A stretch of 33,099 nt of DNA, from contig JACQSF010000026.1 of assembly GCA_016206085.1 (NCBI GenBank), positions 1 through 33,099 of the forward strand, read 5' to 3'. Position numbers and translations under genes: made by a program. This DNA comes from Candidatus Uhrbacteria bacterium. Lineage in GTDB: Bacteria; Patescibacteriota; Patescibacteriia; UBA9934; GWF2-40-263. The notes beneath the pieces were generated by a model that saw only the letters and a program-made list of their open reading frames with translations, was not told the origin of the DNA and searched no databases. This document shows, piece after piece, positions 26,349 to 33,099 of the stretch (position 1 is its first letter; every line of letters starts with the position of its first letter).

Positions 26349-27227
26349 ATGAAAATTCGCAAAGCGATTATCCCGGTCGCCGGCATGGGAACCCGATTCC
26401 TCCCCGCGGCCAAAGCCCAACCAAAAGAAATGCTGGCGGTTGTCGATAAACCCGTCATTCAGTACATCGTCGAGGAAGCGGTGGAGAGTGGAATCGAGGA
26501 AATCATTTTCGTGACCGCGATCGGGAAGCGCGCGATTGAAGATCACTTTGATCGTAACTTTGAACTTGAGTACCGGCTTGAGCAAAAGAAAAAAAAATGT
26601 GAACTCGACATCGTAAAAAAAATTGGGAAGCTCGCACACTTTGCCTTCGTGCGCCAGACCAAACCCATGGGCGATGGCCATGCCGTACTTGCCGCACTTC
26701 CGTTCATCGACAAACATGAACCCGTCGCCGTCCTATTCGGAGATGACATCATCGACTCAGACAAACGCCCTGCCCTTCGTCAACTCATGGATGTTTACGA
26801 AACCTACGGCGATCCAGTGATGGCTCTGCAAAAAGTTCCAAAGAGTGAAGTCTCTCGATTTGGTGTAATTGGAGGGGTACGAGTAGAACCTTCTGTGTGG
26901 CAGATTGATCAGTTCGTCGAAAAACCCACTGAAAAAGAGGCTCCCTCAGACCTCATCGTCATCGGCCGCTACATTCTCACTCCAGAAATCTTCAGTCTTC
27001 TCCCAAAACAAGCCGCTGGAAAGGATGGAGAAATCCGCCTCGCTGATGCCTTTATCACGCGGCTCAAACAAGGAAAAGTACTTTACGGTTGCAAGTTCGA
27101 AGGAACTCGCTACGACTGCGGAAGCAAACTCGGATTCCTCAAGGCCCAGGTCGAGCTCGGTCTCAAGCATGACGAGACCGGCAGCGACTTCAAACGTTAC
27201 TTGAAACAAACGTGCAAAACGCTATGA
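26349..27227 (+). CDS. galU: UTP--glucose-1-phosphate uridylyltransferase
   Basis: MKIRKAIIPVAGMGTRFLPAAKAQPKEMLAVVDKPVIQYIVEEAVESGIEEIIFVT...GRYILTPEIF...YDCGSKLGFLKA. Confidence 0.96.
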   Translation: MKIRKAIIPVAGMGTRFLPAAKAQPKEMLAVVDKPVIQYIVEEAVESGIEEIIFVTAIGKRAIEDHFDRNFELEYRLEQKKKKCELDIVKKIGKLAHFAFVRQTKPMGDGHAVLAALPFIDKHEPVAVLFGDDIIDSDKRPALRQLMDVYETYGDPVMALQKVPKSEVSRFGVIGGVRVEPSVWQIDQFVEKPTEKEAPSDLIVIGRYILTPEIFSLLPKQAAGKDGEIRLADAFITRLKQGKVLYGCKFEGTRYDCGSKLGFLKAQVELGLKHDETGSDFKRYLKQTCKTL

Positions 27228-28597
27228 CGTCTCTTCGTCGACATCTCGCGATCCTTCTTCTCCCAATCATTCTCTTGGGAGCAGGTTGTGGCGGATCAAG
27301 TGAAGCTCAAAAACTCGCGACCACGCCGGTCACCATCACCATTTGGCGTGTCTTTGATGACGACAGTACCCTAAGTGGAATCATGAGTGCCTATAAAGCT
27401 CTGCACCCAAACATCTCATTCTCCTATCGCGAACTTCGCTATGACGAGTACGAGGATGAACTGATTCGTGCATTCGCGGAAGGCGAAGGCCCAGACATCT
27501 TTTCTTTACACAACACCTGGATTGGAAAATACGAGAGTCTGATCGAGCCCATGCCGGACTCGCTCACCATCCCCTACTCAGAAACACGCGGCACGATCAA
27601 AAAGGAAACGGTCTACACGATCCAAGAAGAACCCACCATGTCAGAGCGTGCACTCAAGAGTGACTTTGTCGATGTAGTTGTCGAAGACGTACTGCGTTCC
27701 TACCAAGCAAACAGCAAGTCAGACACCGAAGATCGCATTTTTGGACTGCCTTTGGGAATGGACTCGCTTGCTCTGTTTTATAACAAGAACCTTTTGAATG
27801 CAGCTGGAATCCCTGAACCTCCAACCACCTGGACCGAATTTCAGGACCAAGTCACCCAGCTCACACAAATCAACACAAGCGATTCCATCGTTCAGGCCGG
27901 AGCCGCGATCGGAACGAGTCAAAACGTCGAGCGCGCCTTTGATATTCTCTCGATCCTCATGATGCAAAACGGAACGCAAATGACGGACTCACGTGGACGT
28001 GCAACATTTTCACAAGAAACCGACGCAGGATTCTTGGGCGGCGAGGCAGTGCGATTCTACACAGACTTTGCCAACCCACTCAAAGCGGTCTATACCTGGA
28101 ATGAGGATATGCCTGCCTCCTTTGATGCCTTCACTTCTGGCAACACCGCATTTTTCTTTGGATACTCCTATCACTACGACCTGATCCGTGCGGCAAATTC
28201 AAAGCTCAACTTTGCTGTGTCTCCATTGCCACAAATCGACGGAGGAAAGACGGTCAACTATGCCAACTATTGGGTCGAGACCGTGGCCAAGTCGACCAAT
28301 GCAGGTGACTGGGCCTGGGACTTTGTGCAGTTTGCGGCAAGTGAGGATCGCGTCACGAGTTACTTAGATGCGGCGAACAAGCCTGCGGCTCTACGCAGCC
28401 TCATCAACACTCAATTGGAAAATGATGTCCTTTCTGTCTTTGCCGGACAAACACTCACAGCCGAATCTTGGTATCGTGGATCTGACGCCTCTGTGACAGA
28501 AGAAGCATTCTTAGATCTGATCGATGCCTTTCTTGAAGGATCAGAACAAGAGCGTGCGCTCAAAGACGCACAAAACAAAGTTAACCAAAGCCTATGA
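27224..28597 (+). CDS. Extracellular solute-binding lipoprotein (ABC sugar-binding type)
   Basis: Lipobox LLGAGC; VTITIWRVFDDDSTLSGIMSAYKALHPNISF...GPDIFSLHNTWIG...GLPLGMDSLALFYNKNLLNAAGIPEPPTTW. Confidence 0.88.
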   Translation: MTSLRRHLAILLLPIILLGAGCGGSSEAQKLATTPVTITIWRVFDDDSTLSGIMSAYKALHPNISFSYRELRYDEYEDELIRAFAEGEGPDIFSLHNTWIGKYESLIEPMPDSLTIPYSETRGTIKKETVYTIQEEPTMSERALKSDFVDVVVEDVLRSYQANSKSDTEDRIFGLPLGMDSLALFYNKNLLNAAGIPEPPTTWTEFQDQVTQLTQINTSDSIVQAGAAIGTSQNVERAFDILSILMMQNGTQMTDSRGRATFSQETDAGFLGGEAVRFYTDFANPLKAVYTWNEDMPASFDAFTSGNTAFFFGYSYHYDLIRAANSKLNFAVSPLPQIDGGKTVNYANYWVETVAKSTNAGDWAWDFVQFAASEDRVTSYLDAANKPAALRSLINTQLENDVLSVFAGQTLTAESWYRGSDASVTEEAFLDLIDAFLEGSEQERALKDAQNKVNQSL

Positions 28598-29115
28598 AGC
28601 GCCTGATGCTCTTTTGTCTCTTATTCTTCCTTGTCCTACTTCCAAGGACAAGCTTTGCCTATAGCTCAAACATCTGTCCATCTGGAGGCTCTTCCACATG
28701 CACGGAGTCAGAAGTAGGACCGTTCATGCAAGGAATCTCAGAAGGCTGTGGAAATTTAGGTGACTGCTCTTTGACAGACATCATGATTGTCTTTATCAAC
28801 GTAGGGAACTATGTTGTAGGAATCATTGGCGCCGTCGTTCTGCTGATGTACGTCATCGGAGGATTCTACTGGCTTGCATCTGCTGGGCGCAAAGAATGGG
28901 TTGATAAAGGGAAAAAATACATGACGATTTCCACTGCTGGATTGCTCATTGTCATGTTTAGTTATCTTGCCATTCAAGCACTACGAAGCGCCCTGCAAAC
29001 AGGTGATGTTGTAACCACGACCTACACCGCTTGCACCGGAATAGAAACCGCTGGGGCAGCCTGCGACGAAAACGCAAAATGCGATGTAACAGGCTATTAT
29101 TGTGAGTACAAATAA
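28594..29115 (+). CDS. T4SS_pilin/TrbC-VirB2-like protein, cysteine-rich variant
   Basis: Signal peptide; two TM segments with YVIGGFYWLASAGRKEWVDKGKKYMTISTAGLLIVMFSYLAI; several Cys in N- and C-terminal regions. Confidence 0.75.
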   Translation: MKRLMLFCLLFFLVLLPRTSFAYSSNICPSGGSSTCTESEVGPFMQGISEGCGNLGDCSLTDIMIVFINVGNYVVGIIGAVVLLMYVIGGFYWLASAGRKEWVDKGKKYMTISTAGLLIVMFSYLAIQALRSALQTGDVVTTTYTACTGIETAGAACDENAKCDVTGYYCEYK

Positions 29116-29134
29116 AATCGATTATTCAGATTCT

Positions 29135-29482
29135 ATGCGACCTATTCTTCTTTTCATTATCTCCTTTTCCCTTTCAGTCCCTCACCTACTTCAGGCCGCC
29201 AAGCTCATCAACCCGCTTGACCCTACTGGAAGTGGAAATATCACCATCACAACGATCATTGGTCGACTTATTCAGACCGTTTTGGGTGTGACTGGTTCCA
29301 TTGCGCTTTTGATGTTCGTCTATGGTGGGTTCCTCTGGCTCATCTCTGCGGGGGAACCTGATAAGGTAAAAAAAGGCAAGGAAGTGATGAAATGGGCAAT
29401 CTTGGGTCTGGTCGTCATTGTAGGTGCTTACACCATCGTTCGCGCGATCGTCTCCGCCCTTGAATCTGGAATCATCGGATAA
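29135..29482 (+). CDS. T4SS_pilin/TrbC-VirB2-like protein
   Basis: FVYGGFLWLISAGEPDKVKKGKEVMKWAILGLVVIVGAYTIVRAI. Confidence 0.82.
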   Translation: MRPILLFIISFSLSVPHLLQAAKLINPLDPTGSGNITITTIIGRLIQTVLGVTGSIALLMFVYGGFLWLISAGEPDKVKKGKEVMKWAILGLVVIVGAYTIVRAIVSALESGIIG

Positions 29483-29483
29483 T

Positions 29484-29543
29484 GACGGGGCTAAAGCCCC
29501 TGAAAAAATTCCAGGTCTATTCTCAGCCGTTTTAGCGGCGTAA
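29484..29543. repeat. REP-like hairpin pair
   Basis: GACGGGGCTAAAGCCCCTG...CTCAGCCGTTTTAGCGGCGT. Confidence 0.6.
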
Positions 29544-29650
29544 TCATTCTTGTGTGGATATCTCCATGTCATAATCTAAGAAAAATCGGTAAAATGTCTT
29601 TGAATACATTTCTAACTGAATATTCCCTAACTCTTTGATCTCCTCCTCGT

Positions 29651-30100
29651 ATGTCTAATATTCTTTCTAAAAAACATGTTGGTTACTTCCTCGGGGCTGT
29701 TATGGCTCTGACGATTGGAGCCGTTGCTCTCATGGGAGTTTCAGACGTATCCGCTCAAACTCTGACGGCCGATGAATTGTTCGGTGGTGAGGACACAGGG
29801 GCGGAATTCGCCACGACCGCTGGATTGGGTGATGCAAACCTTGTTGATACCATCGCCCGGATCATCCGCGTCGCGCTTGGATTCTTAGGAGTCATCGCCG
29901 TGGTCATGATTCTTTTGGGTGGATTCAAATGGATGACTTCTGGTGGAAATGAAACAAAAGTAGGAGACGCTAGGAAGCTCATTTACGCTGGAATCATTGG
30001 TTTGGTGATTGTCATCTCTGCCTATGCGATCGCCAGCTTCGTGATTGATTCGATCGTCACTGTAACTTCTGGGTCAGACTCAATACCCGTATCAGAATAA
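29651..30100 (+). CDS. T4SS_pilin/TrbC-VirB2-like protein
   Basis: Signal peptide; MILLGGFKWMTSGGNETKVGDARKLIYAGIIGLVIVISAYAIASFV. Confidence 0.82.
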   Translation: MSNILSKKHVGYFLGAVMALTIGAVALMGVSDVSAQTLTADELFGGEDTGAEFATTAGLGDANLVDTIARIIRVALGFLGVIAVVMILLGGFKWMTSGGNETKVGDARKLIYAGIIGLVIVISAYAIASFVIDSIVTVTSGSDSIPVSE

Positions 30101-30177
30101 AATCGCAATCCCCCATCGTTTGATGGGGGTTCACATGAGGGAGCGAACCTTCGCTCTCTCATGTGAACTCATACTTT

Positions 30178-30594
30178 ATGACCCTGACACGATTGACGGC
30201 TCTGGGACTTCTGTTCGTTCTTTTGACGGGAGCGGTTCTCCTGCTTGTTCCGGATCATGCGTTTGCACAAAGTGCTACCTCCTCCATTTCGCAAGGCCTT
30301 GATGCTGCGGCAGGTACTAGCTACTCAACCGAGCTAACCGTTTCCGTCTTCATCGGGAACATGATCCGTACCCTGTTAGCGGCCACGGGGATCGTCTTTC
30401 TCATTCTCACCGTCTATGCTGGCATTCTCTACATGACCGATCAAGGCGATGCTGGTAAAATTAAAAAGGCTAAGTCTATCCTTACTAGTTCCGTCATTGG
30501 GCTCATCATCATTGTCGGCGCCTACGCCATTACAAGCTACGTTGTGGAAGCTCTTGCTCAAGCCGCTACGACCACAACGACGACAGAACCTTAG
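30178..30594 (+). CDS. T4SS_pilin/TrbC-VirB2-like protein
   Basis: Signal peptide; TVYAGILYMTDQGDAGKIKKAKSILTSSVIGLIIIVGAYAITSYV. Confidence 0.82.
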   Translation: MTLTRLTALGLLFVLLTGAVLLLVPDHAFAQSATSSISQGLDAAAGTSYSTELTVSVFIGNMIRTLLAATGIVFLILTVYAGILYMTDQGDAGKIKKAKSILTSSVIGLIIIVGAYAITSYVVEALAQAATTTTTTEP

Positions 30595-30651
30595 TGATAA
30601 GACAGTTAACACTCATATTTTCAAACCAACTTTTTATTGACTCCCGCATCT

Positions 30652-31035
30652 ATGAAAAAACTCTTCCTTAAAGTCAGCGCCTGGTTTGCAACACTTCCTG
30701 TGATCCTGCTCCCAGCCGCAGCTTTGGCTCAACTCTCTGAAGCTCAAACGGATCTTACGACGGTGGGAACCTCAATCGGAACGGACGCCACCACCAACAC
30801 GCTCCCAGAGCTTATCGGAAACATCATTGCGGTTCTGCTCTCTGTCCTGGGTATCATCTTCGTGGTGCTGGTCGTGTACGCTGGGTTCCTTTACCTCACT
30901 GCTGGTGGAGAACCTGATAAGGTGAAGAAAGCAAAAACACTCCTCACACAATCCGTCATTGGTCTGATCATCATTGTCGCTGCCTACGCCATTGCCGCGT
31001 TTGTCATCGACGCGCTTACCGAAATTTCTGGGTAA
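30652..31035 (+). CDS. T4SS_pilin/TrbC-VirB2-like protein
   Basis: Signal peptide; VVYAGFLYLTAGGEPDKVKKAKTLLTQSVIGLIIIVAAYAIAAFV. Confidence 0.84.
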   Translation: MKKLFLKVSAWFATLPVILLPAAALAQLSEAQTDLTTVGTSIGTDATTNTLPELIGNIIAVLLSVLGIIFVVLVVYAGFLYLTAGGEPDKVKKAKTLLTQSVIGLIIIVAAYAIAAFVIDALTEISG

Positions 31036-31049
31036 TTCATAAAAAAGGA

Positions 31050-31083
31050 AAGCTCGACCCCCAAAGGGCCGGGCTTTTTTGTT
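31050..31083 (+). terminator. Intrinsic terminator of the pilin cluster
   Basis: AGCTCGACCCCCAAAGGGCCGGGCTTTTTTG. Confidence 0.65.
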
Positions 31084-31230
31084 TAAACAGACCTTGAATT
31101 ACGAAACTCGATGAGATTGGCTTGAACGGGCTGTCGAGCCCCGGGAACCCTATGGAAACATAGGGAGAGCGGGGTCGACGGGCGCCCGTGAAAGTCAAGA
31201 TCGCGAGTTTCGTAATTCAAGATAAACAGA
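31084..31230. mobile_element. MITE-like non-autonomous element with terminal inverted repeats and flanking direct repeats
   Basis: 18-bp perfect TIRs CTTGAATTACGAAACTCG (31093-31110) and CGAGTTTCGTAATTCAAG (31204-31221); flanked by TAAACAGA at 31084-31091 and 31223-31230; interior folds into a long hairpin with CCCTATG-GAAA-CATAGGG tip; no coding capacity. Confidence 0.65.
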
Positions 31231-31297
31231 ATACCCCGCCGCAGCAGCACCACATTGGGATATCTGCCACGACGGGGCCATGGAACTGGACATGGTA

Positions 31298-32170
31298 CTA
31301 CCACATCCGGCAGAGGGAGTAGGCCGGGATGGCCTGGTGGCCTCCGCGGCGGGCGTTGTCGTCTCGATCGCAGGCGATGGCTCCGGAGGCGGAGGCCTCG
31401 TTGCGCTGGGTCGGGTGGTAGACGGTCTGGAGCGGGAGCCCTTCGACCGCGATCTGCGCACCTGGGCGCAGGTAGCGTATGGTCAGGTCGTTCGCCTGGC
31501 CCCACGTGATCCAGACGTCGGTCTGGCTCTCAAGGTCAAGCGCCATGACGGTCCCGTCCGGGATCCCGTCGTTCTGCTTGTCGTAGTAGACCTCGATGAA
31601 GCCCGTCGGCACGCCCGCGGGGGCGAAGACGTTGCTGACCGGCACACCGTGGTCGTAGAAGACCACGAGCGTGGCGCCCTCGCCGCCGCAGGTCTTGCGG
31701 GCGGTGGGGTGCTCCAGGCTCGTGATGTGCAAGGTGTCAGGAGCCATTCCGCCGATGTTGTGGATCGAGACGACCGTCGGCTGGGCCACAGGCGCCCACG
31801 CTGCGCCACCGGTGCGGGTGTAGGTGACGCCGCTGGGGATGGGGCGAGCCTGAGCCCCTGACGTTGCGGTCGGGGTGGACTGGGAGGCGCTGGTGACGAG
31901 GCGGTCGACGCTCTCGGTGAGGGTGTCGAGGCGCTCGAGGATCTCCCCGTCGCGCTCCTCGCCCTCGTCCAGCCGCGCCACGATGGCGACGTCGGTGGCC
32001 TCGGCCTGCGCCAGGCGCAGGTTCGTGACGCACTGCGCCACGGCCGAGACCCGGGATCCCCACTTGGCCTCGCAGTGCGCGAGCATCTGGGTGTGGGTCA
32101 TCGACTCCTGCGCGATGGCCTGGTTGAGGGTGGAGAGGAAAAGAATGAACAGGGAGAGAAACTTGATCAT
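31298..32170 (-). CDS. Secreted orphan protein with coiled-coil segment
   Basis: Signal peptide MIKFLSLFILFLSTLNQAIAQE; heptad-like EGEERDGEILERLDTLTESVDRLV; AAGGAG ribosome-binding site 8 nt upstream of the ATG; GC-rich. Confidence 0.7.
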   Translation of the reverse strand: MIKFLSLFILFLSTLNQAIAQESMTHTQMLAHCEAKWGSRVSAVAQCVTNLRLAQAEATDVAIVARLDEGEERDGEILERLDTLTESVDRLVTSASQSTPTATSGAQARPIPSGVTYTRTGGAAWAPVAQPTVVSIHNIGGMAPDTLHITSLEHPTARKTCGGEGATLVVFYDHGVPVSNVFAPAGVPTGFIEVYYDKQNDGIPDGTVMALDLESQTDVWITWGQANDLTIRYLRPGAQIAVEGLPLQTVYHPTQRNEASASGAIACDRDDNARRGGHQAIPAYSLCRMW

Positions 32171-32192
32171 GGGTCGGACTCCTTGAAGGGGG

Positions 32193-32228
32193 ACGATCAA
32201 TTATGTCCGATCGGACAAAATTGATCGT
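32193..32228. promoter_or_regulatory. 36-bp near-perfect palindrome upstream of the secreted orphan gene
   Basis: ACGATCAATTATGTCCGA|TCGGACAAAATTGATCGT, one mismatched pair. Confidence 0.6.
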
Positions 32229-32253
32229 GGGGGATGGAACTCATTGACGGTGA

Positions 32254-32273
32254 CCGCGGGCGGGAGCCCGCGG
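32254..32273. terminator. GC-rich hairpin between the two GC-island genes (no T-run)
   Basis: CCGCGGGC-GGGA-GCCCGCGG perfect 8-bp stem. Confidence 0.35.
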
Positions 32274-32306
32274 CAGTGGCCGAACGAGAACCACCCCGTC
32301 CGACCA

Positions 32307-32825
32307 CTACTTGGTGCGGTTCTGGGTCAGGGACTTGACCCCCGCGGCCGCGCACGCCGCCTGCTCGGGGACCGTCTGGGGGAGCCGGTCGGTCGGGCAG
32401 GGCACGATCGCTCCGCCGGTGGCCTGGGCGTTGGGCACGCCCGTCACCACGACCGAGGTCGCGAGTGGCGGGAGGCTGCTCTGTGGCGGACCGGTCACGA
32501 AGCCCTGGCCGGGGATGAACCCGGTGTTGGCCTGGGCGAACCCACCGACGGAGCCGCCCTGACCGGGCACGTAACCGTAGCCGGCGCTGATCGACACGCT
32601 GTCGTCGGTGATGCGCACCGAGGTGCTCATCCCTTTGTCGACGGCGTCGCCAGCGAGCTTCAGGGCATGCTCATCGGTGTCGTTCGTCGCCTCGATGAGG
32701 GCAGCGGCACCGTGTGCAGGACCCGTGTACGTGACTTCGAGACCGTGGTTCGGATCGGTGTGGTGGACGGTGGCGCAGCCCGCAAGGGCCACGACCGCGA
32801 TGAGAAACAGGATGACGTACCGCAT
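32307..32825 (-). CDS. Orphan lipoprotein, Gly-rich
   Basis: MRYVILFLIAVVALAGC lipobox; GGAGG ribosome-binding site upstream; GYGYVPGQGGSVGGFAQANTGFIPGQGFVTG low-complexity segment. Confidence 0.7.
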   Translation of the reverse strand: MRYVILFLIAVVALAGCATVHHTDPNHGLEVTYTGPAHGAAALIEATNDTDEHALKLAGDAVDKGMSTSVRITDDSVSISAGYGYVPGQGGSVGGFAQANTGFIPGQGFVTGPPQSSLPPLATSVVVTGVPNAQATGGAIVPCPTDRLPQTVPEQAACAAAGVKSLTQNRTK

Positions 32826-32923
32826 CGCTTCCTCCGGGGTGTGGGTTAAAGGTACGAAATAGACATAAAACAAACACTTTATGCCTATTTCGAACCCTCA
32901 ACACACACGTAAAAGAACGGGCT

Positions 32924-32952
32924 AAGATACCATATTTTGCACATTTTGTCAA
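32924..32952 (-). promoter_or_regulatory. Sigma70-like promoter for the lipoprotein gene
   Basis: Minus strand TTGACA-N17-TATCTT. Confidence 0.6.
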
Positions 32953-33049
32953 TATAAAATGTCGTCATTCAGCCAGAATGTCCCTTATTTATTCAGCAAG
33001 ATGTCATGTGGATATAATGGGATAAGCCTCAAGAGGGGGAGCAATCCCT

Positions 33050-33099
33050 ATGACTCAAGAACAATGTGACGACTTTTTGCGACTGAGTGGTTTGTACCG
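33050..33099 (+). CDS. Partial ORF running off the right edge
   Basis: MTQEQCDDFLRLSGLY..., preceded by TATAAT (33012-33017) and a GGGGGAG Shine-Dalgarno-like motif. Confidence 0.4.
   Translation, partial: MTQEQCDDFLRLSGLY

Noticed and set aside
31280-31861. 193-aa plus-strand ORF in the GC-rich island (also 32244-32849, 201 aa)
   Set aside because: GC-rich antisense frames stay open by composition; the minus frames have signal peptide/lipobox and Shine-Dalgarno sites.

Overview
The window looks like a chromosomal segment of a Patescibacteria/CPR-type bacterium using the standard code. That placement is inferred from gene content: DUF5674, a tandem T4SS_pilin family, and a SpoIID/LTD surface-protein repertoire. 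It opens with the 5' part of a 23S rRNA on the minus strand. Housekeeping and repair genes follow: rlmH, HAD, alpha/beta hydrolase, Nudix, PolX, AlkD-like and RuvB. There are four intact tRNAs (Leu-UAG, Gly-GCC, Leu-UAA, Ser-CGA). The cell-surface genes are lamin-tail/OB-fold, D-Ala-D-Ala carboxypeptidase, SpoIID/Ig-like, a Wzx-like flippase, a Wzy/O-antigen-ligase-like protein, GalU, and an extracellular solute-binding lipoprotein followed by five tandem two-TM pilin-like paralogs. Accessory features: a Phd/PIN toxin-antitoxin pair overlapping ruvB; a Fic + pRiA4b module between exact 15-bp direct repeats, with a tRNA 3'-end scrap and a recombinase-like C-terminal remnant; REP-like palindromes, two of them translated in frame inside the O-antigen-ligase gene; a 131-bp MITE-like element with 18-bp terminal inverted repeats and 8-bp direct repeats; and beyond it a GC-rich island with two orphan secreted/lipoprotein genes. 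No CRISPR array and no complete transposase were seen. Product names come from reading the translations; no database search was run.
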